NCBI GenBank assembly: GCA_015655375.1 | Contig: JAATFD010000023.1 | Span: 1-59,083 of the forward strand | Length of the DNA stretch: 59,083 nucleotides | Direction of reading: 5' to 3' | Source of the DNA: Actinomycetales bacterium | GTDB taxonomy: Bacteria; Actinomycetota; Actinomycetes; Actinomycetales; Actinomycetaceae | In this document: piece by piece, positions 17,738-28,752 of the stretch | How the letters are laid out: each line of letters opens with the position of its first letter | How positions within the stretch are numbered: the stretch's first letter is position 1 | Position numbers and translations under genes: made by a program | The notes under the pieces: generated by a model | The model's database searches: none | The model's input: the letters and a program-made list of their open reading frames with translations, nothing else | What the model was told of the DNA's origin: nothing

Positions 17738-20700
17738 GTGCACCTCAAGTCCCTGACCCTGCGTGGATTCAAGTCGTTCGCGTCGACGACTTCCCTGCGC
17801 CTCGAGCCGGGGATCACCTGTGTCGTCGGACCGAATGGGTCCGGCAAGTCGAATGTCGTGGACGCGCTGGCCTGGGTCATGGGCGAGCAGGGGGCGAAGA
17901 TGCTCCGCGGTGGCCAGATGGCGGACGTGATCTTCGCGGGAACCTCCTCGCGTCCGGCGCTGGGGCGCGCCCAGGTCGAGCTGACGATCGACAACGTGGA
18001 CGGTGGCCTTCCCATCGAGTATTCCGAGGTGACGATCTCGCGCACCCTCTTCCGCGGAGGCGGGTCGGAGTACTCGATCAACGGAACGTCTGCGCGACTC
18101 CTCGATATCCAGGAACTGCTCTCCGACACCGGAATGGGCCGTCAGATGCACGTCATCGTCGGACAGGGCCAGCTTGACGCAATCCTCTCGTCCACTCCCG
18201 AGGAACGGCGCGGTTTCATCGAAGAGGCCGCCGGCGTCCTCAAACATCGTCGCCGCAAGGAGCGCGCGCTGCGCAAGCTCGCGGACATGGACCAGAACCT
18301 CGTCAGGGTCCTCGATCTGACCAATGAGCTCCACCGCCAGCTCAAACCCCTCGCGCGCCAGGCCGAGGCCGCGCGCAAGGCGTCCTTCATCCAGGCCCGC
18401 GTCCGCGATGCGAAGGCACGATTGCTGGCCGACGAGCTCGTCGATGTCACCGATCGTCTCGTGTCCCAGCAGGCCTCCGACCAGGCACGGTCGACACGGC
18501 GCGAAGGGCTTGAGGTCCGGGTGCGTGAGGAACGTAGCCGTCTGGCGGCCCTCGAGGAGGACGAACGTGCGGCGACTCCGCGTCTGGAAGCCGCGGCGCA
18601 GGTGTGGCGTGAACTGACGACCGTGCATGAACGGCTGCGTGCCACGCAGATGCTCGCTGCGGAGCGCGTGGCTTCACTGTCGGTGCCGATCGCGCGCGAC
18701 GGCGTCGAGGACCCCGAGGAGCTCGATCGGCGGGCCTCGCAGGCGAGCGTCGAGGACCAGGCACTCCTCGCGGATCTCGAGAAGGCGCGCACCGACCTCG
18801 AGGCGTTCGTCGTCGCGCGCAAGGCTGCTGAACAATCCGACGAGGCCGCGGCCCGCGAACTGGCCCGGGTCAATCGCACGGTCGCCGATCATCGAGAGAC
18901 GGTCGCTCGTCTGACGGGGGACGTCTCCTCGGCCAGATCGCGTCTGGAAGCCGCCCGCAACGAAGCCGCGCGTGCCCAGTCCCTGGCTGAGGCCGCATAC
19001 CAGCGCCAGGGCGAGGCCGAGGAACGCGCCGCCTCGGTCGCCGTGCCGGAGTCCTCGGTCGACGGATCGGACGCGGCCTCCGCCCACACCCGTGCGGTCG
19101 CTGCCCGCGATGAGGCGCGCGCCCGGGTCGACGACCTGCTGTCGGAAGAACGGGAGGCGCGGGCCGAGCGAGCCCGTTGGGAGTCGCGTCGCGACACGCT
19201 CGCCGAGAGCTTGACCCCCGAAGACGCAACGGCGGGGCTCGTCGGGCACCCGGGCGTCCTCGCTGATCTGCCCTCCGTCCTCCATATCGAGGATGGCTGG
19301 GAGGACGCCGTCTCTGCGGTGCTGGCGCCCTTCGCCGATGCTGCTGTCGTCGAAGGACTCGGGGTCGCTGTCGACGAGGTCCGCTCCGCACACGCGGAGG
19401 GCTCGGGTCGTGTCCGGATGGTGCTGGCGGGAGACGACGAGTCCGTGGCGCCGGAGAATGGTCCGGTCACCCGCGCAGACCTGCCCGACGGGGCCCGGTG
19501 GGCACTCGACGTCGTCACCCCCGATGTGCGCGTGCGTGGACTCCTGAGAGATTCCCTGAACGGCGTCGTCGTGTGCAAGGACCTCGACCAGGTCGAGGAT
19601 CTGCTCGGACGTGGCGGAGTCCGCCTGGTCGTCACCGCGCACGGTGATCTCCTCGACCGCAGCCATGTGCTCGGGTCCGGGTCGGCGGCGTCCTCGGTGC
19701 TGACGCTGCATGCCCAGTACGAGCGCGCCGTTGAGGGAGCACGCGCGGCTTCGGCGCGGGAGGAATCGGCGACTGTTGCCCTCGCCGAGGCGGGGGCCCG
19801 CCATGATGAGGCGGTCCGAGCGGCGAACGAAGCCCTGCGACACTTGCGCGAGGAGGATGCGGAACAGGCGCGGGTCGCGCAGGAGAGCGCTCGAGCGGCC
19901 TCGGCGGCCTCGGCGGCGCGAGCGGAGACGGAGCGCTCGCGTCAGAGCGTCACCCGGGCGGACGAACAGGTCACGTGGGCTCGTGAGCAGGTCGCCCAGG
20001 CAGAGGAACGCCTCGCGGCGTCCTCCGGAGTCGCTCCCACGGAGGATCTGTCCCGCACTCAGGCCCTCGCCCAGGACACTGCCACGGCGGCGCGTTCGGC
20101 GCGGGAGGCCGAGACAACGGCCCGGCTGACCCTGCGGACCCTCGAGGAACGGTCACGTCAGGCCGAGGGACGCGCTCGTTCCCTGCGACAGGCGGCGGCG
20201 AGGGAACGGCAGGAACGTCTCCACCACGATCATCGTGAGGCTGATCGCCGACGTCGGTTGGCCATCTGCCAGGAGGTCCAGGACGGGGCAGCCCGAGCGG
20301 TTCGGGCGGCGGCGACGGCCTTGGCTCGGGCGGACGCCGGACGTCGCGGCGCGGAGGAGGCCCGGATCCAGTCCTCGCAGGCGGGGACCGAATTGCGCCA
20401 CCACATCGATGTGCTCACCCAGGAGATCGGTGAGCTGACGGGAGCCTCTCATCGCGACGAGGTCGCACGGGCGGAGATGACGGTGCGCCTCGAGCAGCTG
20501 AGGACGCGCGCGATCGACGAGATCGGCCTCGAGGCCGACCAACTCGTCGAGGAATACGGGCCTCACAATCTCGTCCCCCTCTTCGAGGCGGACGATCCGG
20601 CGGCGGAACAGAGCCCGGACGGCGCTTCCGAGGGGCCACGGACGGTTCCCTTCGTGCGCGAGGAACAGGAACGCGCCCTCCAGAGGGCAACCCGACAGCT

Positions 20701-21301
20701 CGAGAAAATCGGTCGTGTCAATCCCCTTGCCCTGGAGGAGCACGAGGCTCTGCGTCAGCGCCACGAGTTCCTGGTGTCGCAGGTCCAGGATCTCAGGAAG
20801 TCGAAGGCGGACCTCCTCCACATCATCGAGGAAGTCGACCAGATGGTCGAGGAGGCCTTCACGCAGGCCTTCACCGACACCCAGGCCCAATTCGCCCACA
20901 CCTTCGAGGTGCTCTTCCCCGGCGGCGAGGGGCGCCTAGTGCTCACCGATCCCGACGACATGCTGACCACCGGCATCGAGATCGAGGCCCGTCCGGCCGG
21001 CAAGAAGGTCAAGCGACTCTCCCTGCTTTCCGGTGGCGAACGCTCGCTGGCCGCGCTGGCGTTCCTCATTGCGATCTTTCGGGCGCGTCCCTCGCCCTTC
21101 TACGTCATGGACGAGGTCGAGGCGGCCCTCGATGACGTGAATCTGTCCCGCCTGCTCCAGATTTTCACGGAACTGCGGCAGACGAGCCAGCTGATCATCA
21201 TCACGCACCAGAAACGGACGATGGAGATCGCCGACGCGCTCTATGGGGTGACGATGCGCGACGGGGTGACGCGCGTCGTGTCCCAGCGCCTCGACTCCTG
21301 A
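17738..21301 (+). CDS. smc: Chromosome segregation protein SMC
   Basis: 1187 aa. ATPase that compacts and segregates the chromosome, normally with ScpA/ScpB. N-terminal HLKSLTLRGFKSF and Walker A GPNGSGKSNVVDAL; coiled coil from about 165 to 495; globular hinge about 500-655; second coiled coil to about 1030; C-terminal signature LLSGGERSLAALAF and Walker B FYVMDEVEAALDD. Length is standard. GTG 17738 chosen because it gives the conserved M-H-L-K-S-L start; a GTG at 17711 is in frame. smc heads a cluster with ftsY, as in most actinobacteria. Confidence 0.97.
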   Translation: MHLKSLTLRGFKSFASTTSLRLEPGITCVVGPNGSGKSNVVDALAWVMGEQGAKMLRGGQMADVIFAGTSSRPALGRAQVELTIDNVDGGLPIEYSEVTISRTLFRGGGSEYSINGTSARLLDIQELLSDTGMGRQMHVIVGQGQLDAILSSTPEERRGFIEEAAGVLKHRRRKERALRKLADMDQNLVRVLDLTNELHRQLKPLARQAEAARKASFIQARVRDAKARLLADELVDVTDRLVSQQASDQARSTRREGLEVRVREERSRLAALEEDERAATPRLEAAAQVWRELTTVHERLRATQMLAAERVASLSVPIARDGVEDPEELDRRASQASVEDQALLADLEKARTDLEAFVVARKAAEQSDEAAARELARVNRTVADHRETVARLTGDVSSARSRLEAARNEAARAQSLAEAAYQRQGEAEERAASVAVPESSVDGSDAASAHTRAVAARDEARARVDDLLSEEREARAERARWESRRDTLAESLTPEDATAGLVGHPGVLADLPSVLHIEDGWEDAVSAVLAPFADAAVVEGLGVAVDEVRSAHAEGSGRVRMVLAGDDESVAPENGPVTRADLPDGARWALDVVTPDVRVRGLLRDSLNGVVVCKDLDQVEDLLGRGGVRLVVTAHGDLLDRSHVLGSGSAASSVLTLHAQYERAVEGARAASAREESATVALAEAGARHDEAVRAANEALRHLREEDAEQARVAQESARAASAASAARAETERSRQSVTRADEQVTWAREQVAQAEERLAASSGVAPTEDLSRTQALAQDTATAARSAREAETTARLTLRTLEERSRQAEGRARSLRQAAARERQERLHHDHREADRRRRLAICQEVQDGAARAVRAAATALARADAGRRGAEEARIQSSQAGTELRHHIDVLTQEIGELTGASHRDEVARAEMTVRLEQLRTRAIDEIGLEADQLVEEYGPHNLVPLFEADDPAAEQSPDGASEGPRTVPFVREEQERALQRATRQLEKIGRVNPLALEEHEALRQRHEFLVSQVQDLRKSKADLLHIIEEVDQMVEEAFTQAFTDTQAQFAHTFEVLFPGGEGRLVLTDPDDMLTTGIEIEARPAGKKVKRLSLLSGGERSLAALAFLIAIFRARPSPFYVMDEVEAALDDVNLSRLLQIFTELRQTSQLIIITHQKRTMEIADALYGVTMRDGVTRVVSQRLDS

Positions 21302-21442
21302 CGTTAATCGGCGGTCTTTCAGGGCTCGTGTGGGCCCCGCCGGAGCGTCTGTTGGTCCTTGTGGACGCGGGGTTGGTCACGATCCGATGAATTCCGGGCC
21401 TGCCGTTTCGCGTCCGGGCGCGCTCCATGACACGGTTGAGCT

Positions 21443-21886
21443 ATGTTGGAGGGTTTCGCCATCATGGCGGTCGCGACGATTGTGCTCGTTGCGATCGCCG
21501 TGGCCGTGATCGTGGGGGTGGCAATCTCGCGTCGACCGATGGACCAGTGGCAGGATCATCTTCGTCATCAGGCGTCCCAGTGGACGCAGTTGGAGGATGA
21601 GGGAGTCCCACTCGACGATGTCACTCCCCATCGGGTGTCGCTGTCGACCATGCTGCGCACTCACTCTGAGGAGGGCTCGGCTTACGTCGAGGCCGAGAAG
21701 GTTCCCGGATATGACCGGGCCGAGCGTGCCGCCGAACGAATGGAAGAGCTGCGCTCCCAGCGAGGCAAACGCGGGGAATCGACATCCTCGTCCTCGTCGC
21801 CGGAGGGGCCGCCCTCCACACTGCCAATGCCTCCCGCACCCCCGATGTCTTCCGCTCCCACAGATCCGGCCCCGACCGAGCATTGA
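21443..21886 (+). CDS. Small membrane protein of unknown function between smc and ftsY
   Basis: 147 aa. One N-terminal transmembrane helix (about residues 6-29, AVATIVLVAIAVAVIVGVAI), then a soluble acidic/helical region with a DQWQDHLRHQASQWTQLEDE stretch, and a Ser/Pro-rich C-terminal tail from about 110. Predicted N-out or N-in single-pass protein. I do not recognise the family. Codon use resembles the neighbours and the frame is clean, so it is likely real. It sits between smc and ftsY in the same direction, about 140 bp after smc. Confidence 0.65.
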   Translation: MLEGFAIMAVATIVLVAIAVAVIVGVAISRRPMDQWQDHLRHQASQWTQLEDEGVPLDDVTPHRVSLSTMLRTHSEEGSAYVEAEKVPGYDRAERAAERMEELRSQRGKRGESTSSSSSPEGPPSTLPMPPAPPMSSAPTDPAPTEH

Positions 21887-21959
21887 GCTCTACTGTGGGA
21901 TTTCCCTGTCATGTCCGATGTGACGTTCGGGCCTATGGAGTCCTTCCCCTGCGGTGAGG

Positions 21960-21965
21960 GATGAT
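21960..21965 (+). promoter_or_regulatory. Candidate -10-like hexamer before ftsY
   Basis: GATGAT ends 6 nt before ATG 21972. It is a weaker match to TAnnnT than others in the window, but has the same leaderless spacing. The G-run between could alternatively act as a ribosome-binding site. Confidence 0.25.
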
Positions 21966-21971
21966 GGGGGC

Positions 21972-23198
21972 ATGGACGCACTGATGAGTTTCCTCCAGAC
22001 GCCTGTGGGCATCGTCGTCGCGATTGTCGTCGCGGTCGCCCTCGTGGCGGTTGTCGTCTGGGCACTCAAGCGCCGGACCCCGTCCTCCGGGCAGGGGCCG
22101 GCCGATCGAACGGCCGCGCCGGTCGAGGCACCCCCCGAGGCGGGTGGTGGCCAGGACTACGGCACGCGTTCCGGTCCGCGTGAGGGCGGACCAGCCGAGG
22201 ACGTTGCTCCGGCCGATGACGCCTCCACCCTCGAGGTGGAGCCTGAGGTCGAGGTTCCCGAGTCCGTCCCCTCCCGGATGCAGCGTCTGCGCGCGAGGCT
22301 GTCCCAGTCGGGTGCGGTGGGCCACGCACTGTTGTCGGTCCTCTCGCGGGGCGATCTCCAGGCTGCGGACTGGGAGGAGATCGAGGACACCCTCCTCGTG
22401 TCGGACCTCGGGCTCGGACCGACCGAGGAGTTGATGGAGCGTCTGCGTACCCGCACGAAGGTCGAGGGCACCCGCGAGCCCGCTCAGGTCCGCGCGATCC
22501 TCACCGAGGAATTGCTCGCCCTGGTGGATCCCGACATGGACCGCTCGCTGCATCTGGACCGTCCGACCGCTGAGGATGGGACACCGCTGCCGGCGACAGT
22601 TCTGATGGTCGGTGTCAATGGAACCGGGAAGACGACGACGGTGGGCAAGCTGGCTCGCATCCTCGTCGCCCAGGACAAGACGGTCCTGTTGGGTGCCGCC
22701 GACACCTTCCGCGCGGCTGCTGCCGATCAATTGGCCACGTGGGGCGACCGGGTCGGCGTCGATGTCGTGCGTTCCGATCGCGAGGGCGCCGATCCCGCGT
22801 CGGTGGCCTTCGATGCCGTTCGCGAGGGCATCGACCGGGATGTCGATGTCGTGTTGGTCGACACAGCGGGCCGACTGCAGACGAAATCGACTCTGATGGA
22901 TGAGCTCGGCAAGGTCAAGCGCGTCATGGAGCGCCAGGCTCCGGTCAATGAGGTCCTCCTGATCCTTGATGCGACGACCGGTCAGAATGGCATGAGCCAA
23001 GCGAGGGTCTTCGCCGAAGCCGTCGACGTGACCGGCATCGTATTGACCAAACTCGACGGGTCCGCCAAGGGCGGTATCGTCATCTCCGTCCAGCGCGAGC
23101 TCGGAGTCCCCGTCAAGTTCGTCGGACTCGGCGAGGGCGCAGACGATCTCGCCCCCTTCGAGCCTGAGAGCTTCGTCGCTGCGATCGTGGGGGACTGA
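21972..23198 (+). CDS. ftsY: Signal recognition particle receptor FtsY
   Basis: 408 aa. Membrane-associated GTPase that docks Ffh-ribosome complexes at the translocon. One N-terminal transmembrane helix (about 9-30), an acidic/proline linker, then the NG domain: G1 GVNGTGKTTTVGKLA (about 213-227), DTFRAAAADQL, DTAGRLQTKSTLMDEL and TKLDGSAKGG. ATG 21972 places the helix at the very N terminus; an in-frame GTG at 21954 exists. Its partner ffh lies 4 kb downstream beyond the amtB operon, the usual actinobacterial arrangement. Confidence 0.96.
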   Translation: MDALMSFLQTPVGIVVAIVVAVALVAVVVWALKRRTPSSGQGPADRTAAPVEAPPEAGGGQDYGTRSGPREGGPAEDVAPADDASTLEVEPEVEVPESVPSRMQRLRARLSQSGAVGHALLSVLSRGDLQAADWEEIEDTLLVSDLGLGPTEELMERLRTRTKVEGTREPAQVRAILTEELLALVDPDMDRSLHLDRPTAEDGTPLPATVLMVGVNGTGKTTTVGKLARILVAQDKTVLLGAADTFRAAAADQLATWGDRVGVDVVRSDREGADPASVAFDAVREGIDRDVDVVLVDTAGRLQTKSTLMDELGKVKRVMERQAPVNEVLLILDATTGQNGMSQARVFAEAVDVTGIVLTKLDGSAKGGIVISVQRELGVPVKFVGLGEGADDLAPFEPESFVAAIVGD

Positions 23199-23565
23199 GC
23201 AGGCTCACGTCGATCCATTGAGCAACGTGCCATCACACACGTGCAAGCAGTGAGCAACTCTCAGAGACAGACGGGCGGCGTCGTCGACAGAGCCTTGTTG
23301 TCAAGGAAAAGTTTGACAAACTGGAGATACCGTGACCCAACCGATGCCGAGTCACTGCTCACACTGGGGCAATCTTCGGTGACATAGCCCCTGACATGCG
23401 TCTTCTTCACCCGGCAGGGTGCAACATTGTGATCAAAACAGCCTGTCAATAAGGTCATCTGATCATCGGCACCGTCTCCTGTCCGAATCGCGGATAGGTA
23501 AAGCTGGCGCAAATTACAGTCGATAGGGTTCAAGAGTTCGCATCCCAACCATGGAAGGCACCCCC
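23199..23565. other. AT-richer intergenic region ftsY / amtB
   Basis: 367 bases, visibly lower in GC than everything around it. Contains an inverted repeat TTGTCAA (23298-23304) and TTGACAA (23313-23319), three GTNAC half-sites (23332, 23351, 23379; the first two are inverted), and a promoter at 23427-23455. GTNAC resembles half-sites of the actinobacterial nitrogen regulator GlnR, which often controls amtB, but I do not see a full GlnR box. A 109-codon minus-strand ORF (23261-23590) has no recognisable content and is not called. Confidence 0.5.
23427..23455 (+). promoter_or_regulatory. Candidate sigma-70-type promoter of amtB-glnK-glnD
   Basis: TTGTGA, a 17-nt spacer, then TAAGGT (-10, TAnnnT). 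It is the best -35/-10 pair in the window and lies about 110 nt before the amtB start. Confidence 0.5.
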
Positions 23566-25205
<1,640 letters not shown>

Positions 25206-25209
25206 GGTC

Positions 25210-27027
25210 GTGAACGCGTCCGTGGCACCAACGCTTGGTCAGGCCCTGCTCGACCTGGATCCGCCCCGCCCCCTCTCGGATGGGACGTGGTCCCCGGTTC
25301 CGGGCAGGGCCTACCGGCGCGCCATCCGCCGGGCCATCATCCGTGAGCTCCTCGCCGTGTGGGCCGATGCGACGCGCGATCTCGATATCGGTCCCGTCTC
25401 CCTGAGCCTGGTGGGATCCTTTGCCCGCGGGGAGGGAGGCCCGACCTCGGACCTCGACCTCGTCGTGCTCCACGATCTGCCGCACCGCCAGGAGAGCCGG
25501 ATCGACACCCTGGTTGAGAAAGTGCTCTACCCCCTGTGGGACTCCGGGATCGCGATCGATCATTCCGTGCGGACCCCGACCCAATGCCGAGAGGTCGCCC
25601 GCACGGATCTTCCTGCTCTGACCGGTCTTCTCGACCTCCATCATGTTGTGGGCTCGCGTGAGCTGACGGATTCCGTGCGCGCGGCCGTGGGAACCGATCT
25701 GCGTCGTGCCGCGCCCACCCGGGTCGACGAGTTGCTGTCCGTCGCGCACCAGCGCTGGGAGCACGAGGGCGACATCGATCGTGTCAACGAGCCGGACCTC
25801 AAGAGCGCCCATGGTGGTCTGCGAGATCTCAACCTCATGCGTACCCTGGCCGCCACGTGGCTGACGGACTATCCACACGATCAGGTCGAGGATGCGGTCG
25901 AATTGCTCTGCGACGTCGAGGATGCGCTCCAACGGGTCTCTCGGCGCCACACGTCGAAACTGCTCCGGGTCCACCAGCCACAGGTGGCCACCGAACTCGG
26001 GCTGACAGGTCCCGACGCGGAGGCCGACCTCATGCGATTGATCGCGGGCGCCGGGGAACGCGTCACTGCCGCCACCGACGCTGTCGTCCAGAGGGCGCTC
26101 GGGGCACGCGAGGCATGGGGATCCGGAGGGCTGCGTCGACGCATCACTCGGCCCCGGTCTCCGCGTGGTTCCCACAACGTCGCCCACCTGGACGAACTCG
26201 GGTTCGGCATCGCAGTGTCGGATTCGTCCCTGGTCTTCACCCAGGCCGCCTCGGCCCACGATCCCTCTGCCGTCCTCGAGATGGCCGGGACCTCGGCGCG
26301 CACGAGTCTCCTGCCCTCGCCCGCGACCCTCGATGACATTGCGAGCGCTGTGAGCACGGGAGAGATGTCGGGCCCCGACGTCTGGACCCAACGCCGGGCC
26401 CACCTCTTCATCGACTTCATCGGGAGCGGGTCCGGTGTGATTCCGACATGGTTCGCCCTGGACCGTACGGGTCTGCCCGTCGCCTGGATCCCGCAGTGGA
26501 AGGCCCTGCGCTCGCGCCCCCAGCGCGCCGAGTTCCACCAGTGGACCGTCGATCGGCACTGCGTGGGCACGGTGGCGGAGATGGGACGGATGCTGGAGGG
26601 CTCAGCCGATTGGCTCGCTCCTTTCGACATCTCGGTCATCGACCGGCCGACGGCGTTGGCGACGGCGCTGCTCCACGACATCGGGAAACAACCGCCCGGG
26701 GGTGGAATCGATCATCCTCGCGAGGGCGCGCTCCTCGTGCCGAGTGTTCTCGATCATCTGGGTCTGTCAGATCTGGCACCTGCCGTGTCGTCCTTGGTCG
26801 ACCATCACTTGGTCCTTGCCCAGGCTGCGACCTCGATGGATCCGGAGGACCCTGCGACGGTCGAGTTGGTGCTGGATGCCGTCGACCACGATGCGGCTCG
26901 GCTCGCAGTCCTGATCGCCCTGACGCGGGCCGATTCGGTTGCCGCTGGCGAGAAGGCCTGGAATTCGTGGCGTTCGGGACTGGTCAACGAGCTCGCGCGC
27001 CGGTGTTGGAGCGCACTGGTCGGCTGA
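25210..27027 (+). CDS. glnD: PII nucleotidyltransferase GlnD lacking C-terminal ACT domains
   Basis: 605 aa. Adds and removes a nucleotide on Tyr51 of GlnK according to glutamine level. Nucleotidyltransferase domain with GSFARGEGGPTSDLDLVVL (GS-x10-D-x-D, near 70); central helical region; HD removing domain with LLHDIGK (His489, Asp490). The protein stops about 115 residues after the HD motif, at the end of the HD domain. The two ACT domains that sense glutamine in E. coli (about 890 aa) are absent, and the 117 nt to ffh leave no room for them. GTG 25210, four bases after the glnK stop, is the likely start. Confidence 0.92.
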   Translation: MNASVAPTLGQALLDLDPPRPLSDGTWSPVPGRAYRRAIRRAIIRELLAVWADATRDLDIGPVSLSLVGSFARGEGGPTSDLDLVVLHDLPHRQESRIDTLVEKVLYPLWDSGIAIDHSVRTPTQCREVARTDLPALTGLLDLHHVVGSRELTDSVRAAVGTDLRRAAPTRVDELLSVAHQRWEHEGDIDRVNEPDLKSAHGGLRDLNLMRTLAATWLTDYPHDQVEDAVELLCDVEDALQRVSRRHTSKLLRVHQPQVATELGLTGPDAEADLMRLIAGAGERVTAATDAVVQRALGAREAWGSGGLRRRITRPRSPRGSHNVAHLDELGFGIAVSDSSLVFTQAASAHDPSAVLEMAGTSARTSLLPSPATLDDIASAVSTGEMSGPDVWTQRRAHLFIDFIGSGSGVIPTWFALDRTGLPVAWIPQWKALRSRPQRAEFHQWTVDRHCVGTVAEMGRMLEGSADWLAPFDISVIDRPTALATALLHDIGKQPPGGGIDHPREGALLVPSVLDHLGLSDLAPAVSSLVDHHLVLAQAATSMDPEDPATVELVLDAVDHDAARLAVLIALTRADSVAAGEKAWNSWRSGLVNELARRCWSALVG

Positions 27028-27067
27028 ATCGGATGGCCTGCCCGAGGGAGCGCCGGGTCCCGTGCGG

Positions 27068-27073
27068 TACTCT
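27068..27073 (+). promoter_or_regulatory. Candidate -10 box upstream of ffh
   Basis: TACTCT (TAnnnT) about 70 nt before the ffh GTG, in the 117-base gap after glnD. -35 not evident. Confidence 0.3.
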
Positions 27074-27144
27074 GGGGGCCAGCCATCGGCACGGGTGTGC
27101 ATCACATCCCGTGCCGCCCAATCGCCTCCCGGAAGTGGGGACAC

Positions 27145-28752
27145 GTGTTCGGGAATCTGTCCGACCGCCTGAGTGAATCCTTCAAGCAGCTGCGGGGGAG
27201 GGGAGTCCTCTCCGAGGCCGATGTCGACCGCACGATCGCGGACATTCGTCGCGCTCTGCTCGAGGCGGATGTCGCGCTGCCCGTCGTGCGTGACTTCACC
27301 GCGCAGGTGCGCGAGAAGGCCGAGGGCGCACTCCGCTCCAAGGCCCTCAACCCCGGCCAGCAGGTGGTGCGCGTCGTCCATGACGAGCTTGTCGACATTC
27401 TCGGTGGCGAGACCCGCGAACTCCATTTCGCGGACCACGGTCCGACGGTCTTCATGCTTGCGGGCCTCCAGGGCGCGGGCAAGACGACTCTGGCCGGCAA
27501 ACTCGGTCATTGGCTCCGCGAGGAGGGCAAGACCGTCCTGCTCGTCGCCTCCGATCTCCAGCGTCCCAACGCCGTCCAACAGCTGCAGGTCGTCGGTGAA
27601 CGGGCGGGCGTGCCGGTGTGGGCGCCCGAACCCGGCAACGGCGTCGGCGATCCGGTCGAGGTCGCTCGCAGCGGCGTCGAGCATGCTCGCCAATCCGGTA
27701 TCGACATCGTCATCGTCGATACCGCCGGTCGCCTGGGCGTCGACGAGGAGATGATGGCTCAGGCCATCGCGATCCGCGATGCAGTGAACCCCAATGAGAT
27801 CATGTTTGTCCTCGACGCGATGGTCGGTCAGGACGCGGTGCGCACCTCGACGGCGTTCCGCGATGGGGTCGGCTTCACCGGCGTCGTCCTGTCCAAACTC
27901 GATGGTGACGCCCGAGGTGGCGCGGCGCTGTCCGTGCGCGGGGTGACCGGGGCGCCGATCCTTTTCGCGTCCACCGGTGAGGGCGTCGACGACTTCGAAC
28001 GCTTCCACGCCGACCGCATGGCCGGACGCATCCTCGACATGGGCGATGTGCTCTCGCTCATCGAGCAGGCCGAGAAGAAGATGGACCAGGCCGAGGCCGA
28101 GAAGGTCGCGGCCAAGGCGATGACCGGTGAGCTGACCCTCGGTGACTTCCTCGACCAGCTCCAGCAGGTCCGCAAGCTCGGATCGATGAAGAAGATCCTC
28201 GGGATGATCCCGGGCATGGCCCAGATGCGCGACCAGCTCGAGAACTTCGACGAGCGCGAGGTCGATCGGGTCGAGGCGATGGTCCGCTCGATGACCCCGG
28301 CCGAACGCGCCGACGTCAAGATCCTCAACGGGTCACGTCGGGCTCGGATCGCGCGGGGCTCGGGCACGACGGTCACCGAGATCAATGCACTGGTCAAGCG
28401 CTTCGAGGCCGCCAAAGAGATGATGGGCCAGATGGGCCGCATGGGGGGCATGCCCGGAATGGGCTCGATGCCCGGCCAGGGCGGGAAGGCCAAGCAGCGT
28501 GCCCAGGCTCGTCAGGCCGCAGCGACAAGGGCCCGCATCAAGAAGAAGGCACGCTCCGGTAATCCCGCGAAGCGTCGTCAGCAGGAGCTCGAGGCGCTGC
28601 TGCCCAAAGACCAGCGTGGCGGATCGCTGCCCCACGCACCGGCGGGCTCTGCCTTCGGTGTCCCCGGCACACTCGAGACTCCCGACCAGGCTCGCCCGAC
28701 CCTCGACGACCTGCCTGAGGACATCAAGCGGCTCATGGGCGGTGGCCGCTGA
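27145..28752 (+). CDS. ffh: Signal recognition particle protein Ffh
   Basis: 535 aa. GTPase that binds signal sequences and 4.5S RNA and delivers ribosomes to FtsY. N domain MFGNLSDRLSESFKQLRG; G1 GLQGAGKTTLAGKLG (about 107), DTAGRLGVDEEMM (about 192), SKLDGDARGGAAL; M domain from about 330 with GSMKKILGMIPGM and a Met/Gly/Gln-rich segment (about 425-450). A basic tail and about 50 residues beyond the usual end (KKKARSGNPAKRRQQELEAL) finish the protein, as in other actinobacteria. GTG 27145 gives the conserved start. No 4.5S RNA gene is seen nearby. Confidence 0.96.
   Translation: MFGNLSDRLSESFKQLRGRGVLSEADVDRTIADIRRALLEADVALPVVRDFTAQVREKAEGALRSKALNPGQQVVRVVHDELVDILGGETRELHFADHGPTVFMLAGLQGAGKTTLAGKLGHWLREEGKTVLLVASDLQRPNAVQQLQVVGERAGVPVWAPEPGNGVGDPVEVARSGVEHARQSGIDIVIVDTAGRLGVDEEMMAQAIAIRDAVNPNEIMFVLDAMVGQDAVRTSTAFRDGVGFTGVVLSKLDGDARGGAALSVRGVTGAPILFASTGEGVDDFERFHADRMAGRILDMGDVLSLIEQAEKKMDQAEAEKVAAKAMTGELTLGDFLDQLQQVRKLGSMKKILGMIPGMAQMRDQLENFDEREVDRVEAMVRSMTPAERADVKILNGSRRARIARGSGTTVTEINALVKRFEAAKEMMGQMGRMGGMPGMGSMPGQGGKAKQRAQARQAAATRARIKKKARSGNPAKRRQQELEALLPKDQRGGSLPHAPAGSAFGVPGTLETPDQARPTLDDLPEDIKRLMGGGR

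Noticed and set aside
16021-18129. 702-codon minus-strand frame over dhaL, dhaM, ndk and smc start
   Set aside because: Low-complexity Arg/Asp/Pro composition and four well-supported genes on the plus strand.
23332-23383. GTNAC sites as a GlnR operator
   Set aside because: Spacing and the GAAAC half-sites of a proper GlnR box are missing; kept only as a hint in the intergenic entry.
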